Shown in pieces: positions 1 through 11,324 of a DNA stretch of 64,000 nt. Location: NCBI RefSeq assembly GCF_036850765.1, contig NC_089491.1, positions 188,828,520 through 188,892,519 of the forward strand, written 5' to 3'. Numbering within the stretch: position 1 is the first letter of the stretch; each line of letters begins with the position of its first letter. The notes below the pieces were generated by a model that had not been told where the DNA came from, made no database searches, and worked only from the letters and a program-made list of their open reading frames with translations. This DNA is from Saccopteryx bilineata. Lineage: Eukaryota > Chordata > Mammalia > Chiroptera > Emballonuridae. Position numbers and translations under genes: made by a program.

Positions 1-57
1 ACCATAAAAGCTGAAACACCCACTAGTGGGCAATAGGGACCAGGTTGACTACCACTG
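1..57 (-). mobile_element. hAT MITE (family 1), end cut by window edge
   Basis: The sequence is the reverse complement of the left end of the MITE that is complete at 4486-4837. It carries the shared motif CCCACTAGTGGGC and the terminal block GGTTGACTACCACTG. The rest of the copy lies outside the window. Confidence 0.7.
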
Positions 58-106
58 CTCTATTTGGTGAGACAGCATTCTCATACTAGCCTTTAATTCT
101 CTATAG

Positions 107-715
107 CAGGGGTTGGGAACCTTTTTGGCTGAGAGAGCCATGAATGCCAATATTTTAAAATGTAATTCCATGAGAGACATACAATGACCCGTGTACGTTA
201 CGCATTATCCAATAAAAATTTGGTGTTGTCCCGGGGGACAGCTGTGATTGGCTCCAGCCACCCACAACCATGAACATGAGCAGTAGGAAATGAATGGATT
301 GTAATACATGGGAATGTTTCATATTTTTAATGTCATTATTTTTTATTAAAGATTTGTTTGTGAGCCAGATGCAGCCATCAAAAGAGCAACATCTCCTAAA
401 CTATTTCGTCATCCCTACCCAACCATCCCCATTGCCAGTGTTCTTTCTGCATTGACAGTCACAGCCAGGATGGAAGGAATAAGCCATTGAACACTCGTGG
501 TTTTGGTACATAACGAAGGTAACAAAGAGGGCAAAAAACAGGGAGGGCTACTCACACAGTGTCATATAAAGAACACAGTTTTTCTGTTTCTATTCATTAT
601 GAGTAAGTTTTGGATATTAATCCCTTATCAGATATATAAGTGAATGTGTTCTCCCCCCCCCAAAAAAAAAAAAAGAGCAACATCTGGCTCGGGAGCCATA
701 GGTTCCCAACCCCTG
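107..715 (+). mobile_element. hAT MITE (family 2), interrupted by a retrocopy
   Basis: The ends are inverted (CAGGGGTTGGGAACC at the left, GGTTCCCAACCCCTG at the right). They are flanked by near-identical 8-bp duplications, CTCTATAG at 99-106 and CTCTATAC at 716-723, which is the hAT signature. The interior has no transposase reading frame, so this is a non-autonomous element. Bases 395-670 are a later insertion. Without it the element is about 320 bp. Confidence 0.8.
395..670 (+). mobile_element. L1-type retrocopy of an unidentified transcript
   Basis: A 276-bp insert ends in a poly(A) run at about 662-674 and is flanked by a perfect 15-bp duplication, AAAAGAGCAACATCT, at 380-394 and 671-685. 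This is the signature of L1-mediated retroposition. The source is not recognised. The last 60 bp before the tail resemble the antisense strand of an L1 ORF2 segment, as if the transcript read through L1 in reverse. Confidence 0.65.
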
Positions 716-826
716 CTCTATACACAATTTTATTCTGAACACATGTATAATTGCTGACTGATCTAAAAAGTCCAATCTCTGGACTGTCCCGGGGATACTT
801 CTTACTGGTTTCTTTCTCCGTGAATG

Positions 827-1210
827 TAAGGTGACCAACTTTTTTACAATGAAAAGGAATACAAAAATAAATTGAAGAAAACAATATTGTAAAGAAAAGA
901 AACATTTTATTCATTGCAATAATACACTAATATGAGAAATGCATAATAAAAACATTTGTAATATTTTATATTGTAATTATGCTTACTTGCCTATTAATTT
1001 TTAATAATAATTATAAGAAAAAGTACTCATTTAGATACAAATACATCACATTACATGCAATGGATCGACTCTGCATCGATCAAATATGGACATTTACAGA
1101 TTACTCTTCCAATACCAAAAAGGAGGACATGTAGGAGGACACTTTTCGAGGAAGGACAGAACTTACAAAAAGAGGACTGTCCTCCCTAAAGGAGGACGAT
1201 TGGTCACCTT
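827..1210. mobile_element. hAT-like MITE (family 3)
   Basis: Terminal inverted repeats TAAGGTGACCAA and TTGGTCACCTT are flanked by 8-bp repeats CGTGAATG (819-826) and AGTGAATG (1211-1218) with one mismatch. The right subterminal region holds several short AGGAGGAC repeats. There is no coding capacity. Superfamily assignment rests on the 8-bp duplication. Confidence 0.65.
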
Positions 1211-1701
1211 AGTGAATGGATCATACTTTCCTGTTTCTTTATGTGCATTCTAATTGTGTGTTAAAAACAGGATTTAAAGTACTGTAATATCACAACTCAG
1301 AAATCAGATTCTACCACCACTACCAAAGGTTTATTATCACTCTTTCTTTTTGTTGTTTCTAATGCTGTTTTCCATTTTCTAAACTAATTTTGTAAAGTCT
1401 GTTTTCTTTATCACATGCAGCCTCTTAAGTCTCTGCTCAATATGCTTTAGTAGTCAGCTAATGATACAACAGAGATTTCCTTAAATGCTTTGAAACAGTA
1501 TGTCTCACAACTTTTGCTGAGGGGCTTTATGTGAATGTTGACACAGGTTTTCTGTGCTCTGATGCGCAGTTTACAACTCTGCCTTAGCCTTTTATTCCTG
1601 TTTGTGTAAAGTCTCAGTGTCAGCCAGACATGCTAAATTAGGGCATTCTCAAGTCTTTCCTGAGTGTATGCACATGAACATGGGCTTTCTAGGTTTTAAG
1701 G
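1211..1701. other. Unassigned AT-rich DNA
   Basis: I see no gene, RNA gene or clear repeat boundary here. Similar unassigned stretches are 1980-2555 and 4026-4134. Confidence 0.5.
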
Positions 1702-1979
1702 CAGGGGTTCCACAGTAATGGGGATTTATAAAGTAGGAAAGTAACTTTACTTTATAAAATTTATAAAGCAGAGTTAAGGCAAGTTAAAGCATATAATAAT
1801 AATTACTTACCAATACTTTATGTCGGATTTTCGCTGAGTTTGGCAGAATATATCTTTATAAAACAACTTACTATAGTTAAATCTATCTTTTTATTTATAC
1901 TTTGGTTGCTCCGCTACTGCCCACCATGAAATCTGGAATGCCCACTAGTGGGCAGTAGGGACCAGGTTGACTACCACTA
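1702..1979 (-). mobile_element. hAT MITE (family 1), internally deleted copy
   Basis: This is the reverse complement of the element at 4486-4837, with the TTTATAAAG and CCCACTAGTGGGC blocks in the same order. The end at 1702 keeps only CAGGGGT before joining internal sequence, so about 70 bp near one terminus are missing. A degenerate 8-bp duplication is visible (TTTTAAGG at 1694-1701, GTCTAAGG at 1980-1987). Confidence 0.7.
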
Positions 1980-2555
1980 GTCTAAGGAATATGCCAAAGC
2001 TTTTCAAAGCCTCTTACGGTTATCTCCTTTCCAATTATTCCTTTTAAGTTTTTTGATCAATTTCTCGTTGACCCCAAGTCAAGAATCCACTTCAGACCAC
2101 TGTGATGGTATACAATAGCACTATTTTTAAAAATGCCCTAAGGCTATTTACATAAATGAATTGAGTCATTAGAATTCATTTCCTTTGGTGAAATAAAAAG
2201 CTCTGAGAATGGCACTGTACAGCAAGCTGCCAGACAGGTCATCCAGCAACAATTTTCAGAGAATAAGGTATTTAAAGTGCCTTGAGACTAGAGTCTCCTC
2301 CAATAGTTTTCAGTTTTCAAAGCTCCTGTGGTGCTAGGTTTAAAAGCCACAAAGTTCACTGTTCTTACCAAAATTAAACCTTTTCTCTTGAATAAAAATT
2401 CCTTGGATTGTTAAAAGTGGTTAACTTCTAGATTTCTAAAATAGGCTGTCAATTTTTGCCTCCACCAGTGAAATTCTTATAACGTTTCAGAAAAGAGAAT
2501 TTACAAAATTTCCTCACTCCAACATTTCAGATGTGGTTCCAAGATAATTGGTATT

Positions 2556-3297
2556 TGTTGGGCAGATAAAATATATTATGCTCACTTTGTTAAAGATGGC
2601 GCTACCCACATGGAGGCCATCACCCAGGTGATATTAATGTGTGTTGGGGGCGGGCTGTGGGCAGGCAGAATCCTTGTAGCCTGGGGCTTGGTTTTAGGAT
2701 TAAGCCTTTCCCACCCTTTTTGATGTAGGGTGGTACAATCCTATCATGCCTCAGATAAGTGACTTTGTATTAGAGACTTCCCTATTTTGTATATTGGATT
2801 AAAAGTTATGAATCTACAGTATAAAATGAGGGCAGAATGGGAGCTTACTCTTGGTTCCTGAGATTAGCATTAGAGAGCAGAGCAGAGAGGAGAGCAGAGA
2901 AAGGCCACGTGGAGGAGGCCAGGAGAAGCAGCCAAGATGGCAGAGTGTTGAGTGAGAAGCCAGTTTGTGCAGAGTTTGTGCAGGGAGAAGGAAGGAAATG
3001 GGGAACAGAGGTGAATAAGTCTAGTGAGCTAGAAACCTTTGATTCTAGGAAACTCAGATAAGTCAGTAGCTTTGTGAGCACTGAATGTGAGTGGGTTTTG
3101 GAGCCCAGTGTGTATTTTACTTTGAGTGGGTTTTGGAGCCCAGTGTGTATTTTACTTGCCCGCCGGGTGCAAGCTAGAATTAAAGATAATGGCCCACCAG
3201 TTTTGGGCTCCATTGTTTCTTTACCGACTGTCTGAATCCAATGCAAACCTGCATGGGCCAGGCGGCTGTGATAGTGGCCGTGGATACTGGCTTTACA
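2556..3297 (+). mobile_element. Solo LTR, family A (ERV)
   Basis: A 742-bp sequence begins TGTTGGGCAG and ends GGCTTTACA, flanked by a perfect 5-bp duplication GTATT (2551-2555, 3298-3302). A TATA-like box (TATAAAA at about 2820) and an ATTAAA polyadenylation-like signal near 3178 fit U3-R-U5 order. The same LTR occurs as a solo copy at 4894-5608 and as a pair around the small provirus at 14890-17147. No internal region remains, so it formed by LTR-LTR recombination. Confidence 0.85.
3088..3157 (+). repeat. 35-bp tandem duplication inside the LTR
   Basis: A 35-bp unit starting TGAGTGGGTTTTGGAGCCCA is present twice in tandem. The other family A copies in the window have one unit, so the duplication is private to this copy. 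Confidence 0.8.
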
Positions 3298-3324
3298 GTA
3301 TTTTAAAAACTAAAAATTTATTCA

Positions 3325-3468
3325 AAAAATCCATGATGAACAAAATATCAACATTTTAAATTAAGGTATGATCAGTAAGTATCATACTATTCCAAATGGG
3401 AGTCTGAAACAAGAGGAAAAATCAAAGTTTTATGCTGTATTTTGATATTTTGTTCATCATGGATTTTT
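3325..3468. repeat. Perfect 26-bp inverted repeat (hairpin)
   Basis: Bases 3325-3350 and 3443-3468 are exact reverse complements (core CCATGATGAACAAAATATCA), separated by 92 bp. The spacer holds a smaller inverted repeat, GTATGAT/ATCATAC. It sits between two solo LTRs and outside both target duplications. Confidence 0.85.
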
Positions 3469-3500
3469 ACACTATTTTTTAAACCATATTAAAATGTTGC

Positions 3501-4025
3501 TGTAAGGCCAGTGGCCGCAGCCAATGCCAGGCACATGCAGAGTCCCACTGGATCCGGGCAGACAGTAAAGGAGCAGTGGAGCCAAAGGATGGTGGGCCAT
3601 TCCCTTTATTCGAGTCTCATAAGGGCAGACCAGCAAACAGGCAGGGCTCTCAAGCCTCTCAGCATTCTGAACTCAGCCAGACTCTCAGGCCCCCACCAGC
3701 CTCAGCACTCCCCAAACAGGCCAGGAGGAAATCAAGGCTCCCAAACCCCGACTCGATCTCAGGTTCCACAACCTGGACACATTCTCTGGATTCACCCTCA
3801 GGACTCCTAGGTCCCCACAAGCCTCAGCAAGGATCTTTCTCTCCGTGTGCTCTCCAGCAAACACAGATCTGGGGACTTCTCCAGCTAACAACAGCCCCTC
3901 CCAAGCAGAAAGGCAATCCGCAATCTGCCGCCCAGAGGGCAAGCACCAGCAACCTTCCACAGACTACACACACAGCACTGCCCCAATACAAGTGAGCAAA
4001 CCTAAAAACATTTGTTTCCCCAACA
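3501..4025 (-). mobile_element. Solo LTR, family B (related to A)
   Basis: On the plus strand the element starts TGTAAGGCC and ends CCCCAACA, i.e. an LTR reading on the minus strand. The flanks are GTTGC (3496-3500) and GTTAC (4026-4030), a 5-bp duplication with one change. The R-U5 part is recognisably similar to family A but the U3 is different. Confidence 0.7.
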
Positions 4026-4485
4026 GTTACTTACTTTCATTGCTCAATTTTCTGGTGTCCCCTTAAATTCTGTACCTTAGGCAAGTGTCTTACAAGCCTC
4101 TCTCTCTAGTCTTAACCCTGGAGAAGGGTAATTTTGTTGTGAAGTGCCAAAAGCTACAGAATTAATATTAATATTTTAGGAAATTTAAAGAACATTTTAT
4201 TAATTTGGGCTAGGTGTGCAGAAAGATTTTATAAGTGTGATTTCTATGCTTGTGTGATTAGCATAAGACCAAGATGGCATTGTGTTGTAAATGCAGAAAG
4301 AGAAAGGAGACTTGGATTCCCTGACCTTCCCCCATACCTATGGGGGAAGGGTCAATGGCTAACCAGGTGTAGGGAAAAGAGAATTAAATCTTTTCTTGGG
4401 CTAATGGACCATTTGCAGGCATTTGCTCCCATGTAAACCACCCCTTCCCCCTGAAAGCATGTGGTTAATGTATGTATCTCTAAAC

Positions 4486-4837
4486 CAGTGGTAGTCAATG
4501 TGGTCCCTACTGCCCACTAGTGGACGTTCCAGCTTTCATGGTTGGCGGTAGCAGAGCAACCAAAGTATAAATAAAAAGATAGATTTAACTATAGTAAGTT
4601 GTTTTATAAAGATTTATTCTGCCAAACTTAGCAAAAATCTGACATAAAGTACTTGGTAAGTAATTATTATTATATGCTTTAACTTACCTAACTCTGCTTT
4701 ATAAATTTTTATAAAGTAAAGTTACTTCCCTACTTTATAAATCACCATTACCGTAGAACCGGTGGGAGGTTAGAAAATTTTACTACCATCAGAGATACAA
4801 AAGTGGGCAGTAGGTATAAAAAGGTTGACTACCCCTG
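4486..4837 (+). mobile_element. hAT MITE (family 1), complete copy in ERV LTR
   Basis: This 352-bp element has terminal inverted sequences (CAGTGGTAGTCAA at the left, GTTGACTACCCCTG at the right) and a perfect 8-bp duplication CTCTAAAC (4478-4485, 4838-4845). It is AT-rich with no coding potential. The empty site is visible in the 3' LTR at about 11650-11665. Confidence 0.88.
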
Positions 4838-4893
4838 CTCTAAACAAAAGGTATAACTTATGCCGTGATGTCAGATTTTCTCCCCTCCCATGT

Positions 4894-5608
4894 TGTAAAG
4901 CCAGGAGCCATGGCCAGGGCCACTATCACAGCAGCCTTCTGGCCTATGCAGGTTCGCATTGGATTCGGACACTCGGTAAAGAAACAACAGAGCCACAAAC
5001 TGGTGGGCCATAGTCTTTAATTCTAGCTTGCACCCGGCGGGCAAGTAAACACACACACTGGGCTCCAAAACCCACTCACATTCAGTGCTCACAAAGCTAC
5101 TGACTTATCCGAGTTTCCTAGAATCAAAGGTTTCTAGCTCACCAGCCTTATTCACCTCTGTTCCCCATCTCCTTCCTTCTCCCTGTACAAACTCTGCACC
5201 AACTCTCTTCTCACTCAGCAATCTGCCATCTTGGCTGCTTCTCCTGGCCTACTCCACGTGGCCTTTCTCTGCTCTCCTCTGCTCTCTCTTCTAATGATAA
5301 TCTCAGGAACCAAAAGCAAGCTCCCATTCTGCCCCTATTTTATAGTGTAGATATCCAAACCTTTAATCCAATATACAAAATACGGAAGTCTCTAATACAA
5401 AGTCACTTATCTGAGGCATGATTGGATTGTACCACCCCACATCAAAAAGGGTAGGAAAGGCTTAATCCCAAAACCAAGCCCCAGGCTACAAGGATTCTGC
5501 CTGCCTTTAGCCCACCCCAACACACATTAATATCACCTGGGCGACGGCCTCCTCGTGGGCAGCATCATCTTTAACAAAGTGAGCATAATACATTTTATCT
5601 GCCCAACA
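4894..5608 (-). mobile_element. Solo LTR, family A, nested in ERV LTR
   Basis: It starts TGTAAAGCC and ends CTGCCCAACA on the plus strand, so it reads on the minus strand. A perfect 5-bp duplication CATGT lies at 4889-4893 and 5609-5613. The uninterrupted site is seen in the 3' LTR near 11707. Confidence 0.88.
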
Positions 5609-5806
5609 CATGTATAATTAGGAGTATATAAAAAGCCCCTGAACTGTTTTTGAGGTCTGCATAATTTGGGTCTGTTGCCCTGTGTCAGCCATATGCAGCC
5701 GGCATATTTAATAAATTTCTTCCTTTAATAAAACTTTTCAAAACTAATTTGGACTATGTGCCTCTACAAACACCCGTGGATTTGTGGATTTAGCTACTTT
5801 ACAACA

Positions 5807-5825
5807 TTTGCGCCCACGTGGGGCC
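5807..5825 (+). promoter_or_regulatory. Primer binding site of the class I ERV
   Basis: Immediately after the 5' LTR the sequence TTTGCGCCCACGTGGGGCC resembles the tRNA-Lys(1,2)-type primer site but is degenerate. Lys priming is unusual beside the gamma-like protease seen downstream, so the tRNA assignment is tentative. Confidence 0.5.
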
Positions 5826-8800
5826 AACGGTGTTTCGCATCACCAGGTAGAGGCACCTCGAATCGTGTGGACTCTGCAGGGAGCTGCCCGGGGCCCGCTT
5901 GAGAGCCGAGGAGAGGTGTGCCACCTGAGACTTCCAGGGCTCCCGGTCCTCCTGTGGGGTCTGGACAGTTCCCTAGTAGACACCTTCCAGTTTCCAAATT
6001 CGACAATTTGGATAATTCGGCAGAGAAAATTGAGGAGGTAGGTGGAGAAACTTTCTGCTTTACCAAACTTTCTGGCTTCCCTTTGAACTCTTACTTTCAC
6101 TTTTATGTTTGTAACTAGTCTGTAGTCTGTGTCAGACTAGAAGTAGGTAGAGTGGATTTGGGGGCTTTGCTGATTTGGGACTCCGGGGATGTAGAACCCC
6201 GGTGGAGTAAGGCTTTCGAGACTATTTTTCAGTCTTTATGTTTTTGATCTGCAGTGAAACAGATCAGACGTGGCTGTAAGTTCGCCCAGGCTTTCCAAGA
6301 CCAAGACGTCAGTGGAAAGTTTTTAGGTCCTGCCTGGACTCTGGGGGATATCTGCTCGTACTCTGGAAGGACAATTAGTAGGAGCTGAAAGTGACCAGGT
6401 CCATCGGCTTCTATCGTGGTTTTGTGTTTGCACATTTGGTCATTATTAGGAACTAAGTGGACCAGGTCCACCAGTTCTGCCTCCGGCCTTCAGAGACGTC
6501 GGGTTCTAGAGAAATAGAAGTGAGGACATGCATCTATCTCTAGGAAGGCTAATGGAGGTTAAGTCCATCCAGGATTAGTCAGTCTCACATCGCACTGAAT
6601 CAGTGGAGGCTGAGCTAACCTGGATTGATTAATCTCAACCAAGACTTCCAAGAGACGTCTCTGTGTTTGTCGAGATCTCATCTCAGTCTTTGCTTTAATG
6701 TTTCTGTCTCTAAAACCCCTGGTTAAGAAATCTCTGGTGCCGAGACCTGCATGCACCTGAGAGGCCACAAGGGGAGCCTTCCCTTGTCTGTGAGGCTTTG
6801 TCTTTGTTCACCAAATTATCCGGTATCATTTAATTGAAATAGGCGTGCTCATGTGTGGTTGTAAGTCTTTTGTTTAATGTCTAAATGTGTCTGTTTCAAG
6901 GCCTGTTTGAGTCTTTTGTGTTAAAACTGGAAGCTTCTGACTTAAAAGCAATCTTAAGTGGCTTTCTTTGTTCTCATATCTACCTTCTGGGAGCTCTGAC
7001 TTCTCCCCTGAAGGAAAATCACTTTCTTCGGTTGGCTTCTTCCCCTTGTCTTGTGGAATAATTATTATCTCTGTAGTCAATACTTTTATTCTGGGTGCTA
7101 GTTAACTATCTGTCTTATATTTTTGTTTTATTGGTGCAATAATTCTTAGATTCTCTTGAAACAAGTTTCACTTTTGTAATAAGTAATAGCAACCAGAAGT
7201 TCTAATCCCCGGATAATAAGGACAGTCTGGAATATAGTAATTGGGAACCCGGGTTGTCCTGATCAGTTTCCATACATTGATCGGTGGCTAAATTTAACAA
7301 TGAATCCACCACAGTGGCTTAAAAGTTTGCTTAATACAGAAGGGCTGGCAAGCAAGCAATTTAAATGAGAGAAAAGCAGAGTCCACAAATTGAAAGTGTT
7401 TCTCCAAACTCTGGAGCAAAAGGACTAGCAAGTAAGCAGTTTGAGTGAGAAAAACCGAGCAGCAACGCACCGTGCATGGAGCGAGGGGCGGAGCTGAGGA
7501 GAGGCAAACATACACATGCCCCCTCCCCTCTCCAACGTTCTCCATTCTCCGCTGTTGTGCTGCACCAGAGGGCAAACAGTCAACAGCCCGCCGCCTCCAG
7601 GCACATGGTTAGGTTAGGATTCAGCCTGCTGTGTATAGAGCAACAGAAAAAAGCAATGAAGTAAGGATAAAATAACTAAAATATAGAATAGGAATTAGTT
7701 TCAAATGTCCACCTACTGACCAAAAGAGGTTTGCCCATTTAGAAATTACAGGGTAGGGATAGAATTAAAAATTGAAACTTTGCTTTAGAAAAATCGTAAA
7801 GGAAAGAAAAGGAATTTAGAAATTAACAAACCGTAGGTGTGGACCTTGCTGGTTAATTGACAGTTTCTTTAAAATTAAAAATAAGCCCTTCATGAGTTGG
7901 GAATAGTGGCTTGTTGCCCCCACTGGTGTAAAAATGAGGAAAAGTTCCAACACTCTCCCGCGGGCGGAGAGGGTGCTAGAGTCTCTCCAAGTCTTTCAGT
8001 TTTGTAGAAGACATGGAGTTCATAAGGAAGACCCCCAGCATTAACTATAATAGTAAAAACTGTAAATAGAATTTTCAGGGAATTGCGGGAAAAATTGGAA
8101 ACCTCATATAGGCTAAAAGCAGCCCATTATTAGGAAGATAAGTTTATAAAAATTATATTTTATTTGCTGCTTTTATTATAAGAAATTAAGCTAAACAGAT
8201 GCCAGGTGAAGAAATAAAAGTCAGTTGGCTTTTGGAAATGTGAGATCCAAACGCCCGCCCAACCGTGCTACCTCTCTCATGACAACCGTGTCCCTAATTT
8301 GGCAGCAAAGGAGAAGGGAACAGAAGTCCTGTGAGAATGCTGCTTTGGGACTGAGCCTGTAGCCTCGCAGTTTGGCCAGGCTGGGGTTCAAGGCAGCCCT
8401 CGAGTTGTGCAAAGAGGGACAAACACGTGGAATGTCTCTTCCTTTTCCCCTTCTCCTAAGAACTCTGGCTGGCAAGCTGCCATTCGCAAACAGCTTGTGG
8501 GCCACAAAAGGCTTTTTTGCTCTCTTAGGTATAGCTCTCCAACAGAGTGCCAAGTGCGGGCGATGCCTCAGTAGGGAAGGTGCCTACATATATAGTTTAA
8601 ATTTAAAATTTGGCTCTTAAAAGAAAATTCAGTTATTGTACTGTTAGTAATTGGCTCTATTAACTAATAGGTTTTCCAACCACTGAGTTAGGAGTGGTGA
8701 TTTGTTTCCCCATTGTAGTGTAAAGAAGGAAAAGAGAAAAAAAGGGGGGTAAAAGTAGCAAGCTCTCAGTTCTTGGAGTCTGCTTCTCTTTCAGGCATCC

Positions 8801-9504
8801 ACCCCACCCCTCATGATTGAAATTACCATAAGTCAAAAGAAAGTTAATATCTCATTGCCAACTGGGTAGTTTATACCAAGAATCTCTTATTGTGTAAAAA
8901 AAAAAAAAAAAAGTATTTTCCATGTTAAAATGTATGTTATTTTAAAGGCCTTTTGTTAATTCTTTATTTGCTGTTTTATAGCCCTATAATATTAGAATTT
9001 TAGTTTAAATATTAGGAATTGTTAATAATGTCTTCTATATCATGTTTAATTTATTATTATTTTGAAACAATACTGTTCAATACTAAGTCATATCTTGGAA
9101 CTTCTGGTTAATTGACAGTTTCTTTAAAATTAAAAATAAGCCCTTCATGAGTTGGGAATAGTGGGAATACTTTTGTTGACATTTATTTTGAATACTAATG
9201 TATTGAGTTATTCAGCAGCGAAGAGACTCTGGAATTCTAAAGGAGGCACCAAAAAAATCTTGTTTTCTTGATTTAATCCAGCTACTAATGCTGTTTTGTC
9301 CTTTTCCAAGAGTTTATATAGACAAAAAGGGCTCTCAAGTCCCTCAGCGAGATCTTCTGAGCATGGCTTTTAAGGTCTATAATGACCAAGGTAGTAACAG
9401 AAAAGACAAATAGAGCCCAAAAGAGGTGAGGAAATACCAGCTTTTGGCATACGCTCTTAAAGGCTCCAGCACCCTAAAGGGCTTCATAGGATTTTATCAG
9501 GGCC

Positions 9505-9640
9505 TTGCATCAAGAGTGGAAATACAGGTCATTGAGCTGAGGACTGCCAGGCTTCCCAGCCCCACCGGGTGACACATCTTTGCTGTGGAAAAAGGACACG
9601 AGAAGGTAAGTTGCCCCCTTGCTCCACAGAGGGAGGGTTC
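9505..9640 (+). pseudogene. ERV gag nucleocapsid remnant (two zinc-knuckle traces)
   Basis: One frame around 9509-9548 shows a CCHC-like spacing in which one Cys is replaced by Ser and an in-frame stop interrupts the box. A second box at about 9585-9625 needs a frame change. Two knuckles are known from several class I ERVs. It lies just upstream of the protease remnant, as expected. Not functional. Confidence 0.45.
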
Positions 9641-9789
9641 AGTCTCTTCTAGTCCTGCTCCAGCTACCTGTGACCTGACCTTGCCCAGTATACTGGGAAT
9701 TGCCACTGAAGGCTAAAGGTGCCCAAGGCTGGCCATTGGCCCCATCTCACGACATCGTTCACGGGCCTAACTAAGGTATTTCTTCCAAG

Positions 9790-10019
9790 TAGCAAGTAAA
9801 CTGATCTCATTTCTTGTGAACACAAGGGCCATTTACTATGCCTTGCCTGAATATTTGAGTTTTATTTATCCCTCGAAGATCTCTACTGTGGGTACTGACA
9901 GTCTGATTTTATTGCTTTATTTAATGTATAGTGTCTTATTTATTCCTCTTGTCTCAATGCCCATGCCTATTATAGGCTGGGACCTGCTCCTAATTCCAGC
10001 TATAAGCAGTGGTTACTAG
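9790..10019 (+). pseudogene. ERV protease remnant
   Basis: The open stretch 9816-10019 (67 codons) shows the pattern of a gamma-type retroviral aspartic protease: an altered active-site region (NTRA, where the family has an Asp-Thr-Gly-Ala box), then ALPEY, and near the end the stretch PMPIIGWDLL, typical of the domain's C-terminal part. The active-site residues are mutated, so it is inactive. Position between nucleocapsid and integrase remnants supports the call. Confidence 0.6.
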
Positions 10020-10769
10020 GACTTAAACTCTAGATGCAAAGTGTAGAATGTGACCACAACTCCAATGCCTTGTGGACTTTTCCTGAATATGTGTAACTCC
10101 TGTTCTTTAGGATATTTCTCAGACTGAAATAGAAATTAGGCTACATTTGCAAAGCTGCAATAGTGTCAGCATAGATTTAATGAAATTACGTTAACATGTT
10201 AAGAACATTTGTGACTGTAAGAATTTTATTTTAAATCCTGTTATATTAGTTAGAATTTTATTTTTGTTTAATAATCTAGTAGGCTTTAGTCACTTTATTG
10301 TATTAACATGTTTGTTATAGTATTTCTTAACATTGGCAATTTGAATTTTATTGTTAATTGTATATTCTTCTAGTCTGCCTCAAAATCGAAACACAGTAAT
10401 TCAAATGAATAGATGCCATCCAGAATCAGTGGGGTTTTGTGACCCTTATTGCCAAAGGTTTATTCGAAACCAATTAGAAAAGATTTAAAAACAGGGAAGA
10501 AACAAACTGTCTCAGGTAAACATTTATAAATAAACTTTAATAAATTAACTGACAATTATTAGGAAATTGCTATCTATGGTTCTTTCCAGGTTCAGCTTGC
10601 CCATTTTAGTTTTGGACCTGCATTCGTGTCCACAGTCTCAAAGCTAGTGGAAGGGAAACTTAATATTGATTGGAAGCTAATTTGAAGTTACATTGTACCC
10701 ACAGGTACCCAAAGTTTCAGGGCAAGTAAATTATATGAATCAAATAATAAAAGAAACATAACCACTCTT

Positions 10770-10979
10770 TCCTAAGTACTTGCAGAATTTACAGGTTATT
10801 CAGCAAACTGTTCAAAAGACTGTCCAAAGGTACTTCCAGCAGATTCAGTACATCACCCAAGGACTGACTCCCACACAGACAGGGCCACACACCGTGATCC
10901 TGAGGACTCCCACTACTGTCGAAATAAAAGGCATCAACCACAAACAGGAAACTGTAGGTCTACGTATGGCGAATATATG
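10770..10979 (+). pseudogene. ERV integrase C-terminal remnant
   Basis: The 66-codon frame contains TGPHTVILRTPTTVEIKGI, which matches the GPY/F-type module at the C-terminus of gammaretroviral integrase. It is directly downstream of a region where reverse transcriptase should lie but is absent, so a deletion of more than 2 kb joined protease to late pol. No env follows before the LTR at 11325. Confidence 0.55.
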
Positions 10980-11324
10980 AAGAAACTAAGGATTCTTTTT
11001 AATCTGACTTGGAGGAAAGGGAAAACTAGGGTAAAACTAAAGCCAACTTATTTGTCATTAAAGGTTAAAAGTTTTAAAATTAAAAGTTCTGACTAAAAGT
11101 AAATTGTTATAACGGCTAGTTAGTTTTATGTAAGTTGCAAAAGTTATGTGCAGTTTGTAAGAAATTAATCAATAGCATTTGTTTCTTTAGTGAACTGTAT
11201 TGCTATTAATGCTGTCTGTTAAATGTCTGTTACATATTATAAGTTAATATTCCTAGACAACAGCCTTATGCTCATCAGTAAATTAAGTCAAAGATTTGAC
11301 TTAGGAAATAGAATCAGTGGGGAA

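Larger units (their letters stand above)
4135..5806 (+). mobile_element. 5' LTR of class I ERV, with two nested insertions
   Basis: It starts TGTTGTGAAG and ends CTTTACAACA. Removing the MITE (4486-4837) and the family A LTR (4894-5608) with their duplications leaves about 592 bp, matching the 580-bp 3' LTR at 11325-11904. It has a TATA box (GTATATAAA, about 5633) and AATAAA signals near 5710-5730. The two LTRs differ at a few percent of positions plus a 14-bp indel near the start, so the provirus is not recent. The flank ATTT at 4131-4134 is repeated at 11905-11908. Confidence 0.88.
5807..11324 (+). mobile_element. Internal region of decayed class I (gamma-like) ERV
   Basis: Between the LTRs lie about 5.5 kb with no long open frame. 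Order is leader (with a possible donor CAG/GTAGAG near 5845), poorly preserved gag, nucleocapsid remnant (about 9505-9630), protease remnant (about 9790-10019), then only the C-terminal end of integrase (about 10780-10950) and the 3' LTR. Most of reverse transcriptase and RNase H and all of env are missing, so the copy is a deletion derivative and cannot encode a virus. A 61-bp segment occurs twice (7849-7909 and 9104-9164), and an A run sits at about 8897-8912. The 4-bp target duplication fits a gamma/class I integrase. Confidence 0.75.

Noticed and set aside
2837..3246. Overlapping 74-, 133- and 77-codon frames
   Set aside because: All lie inside a solo LTR and have no relation to known retroviral or host proteins.
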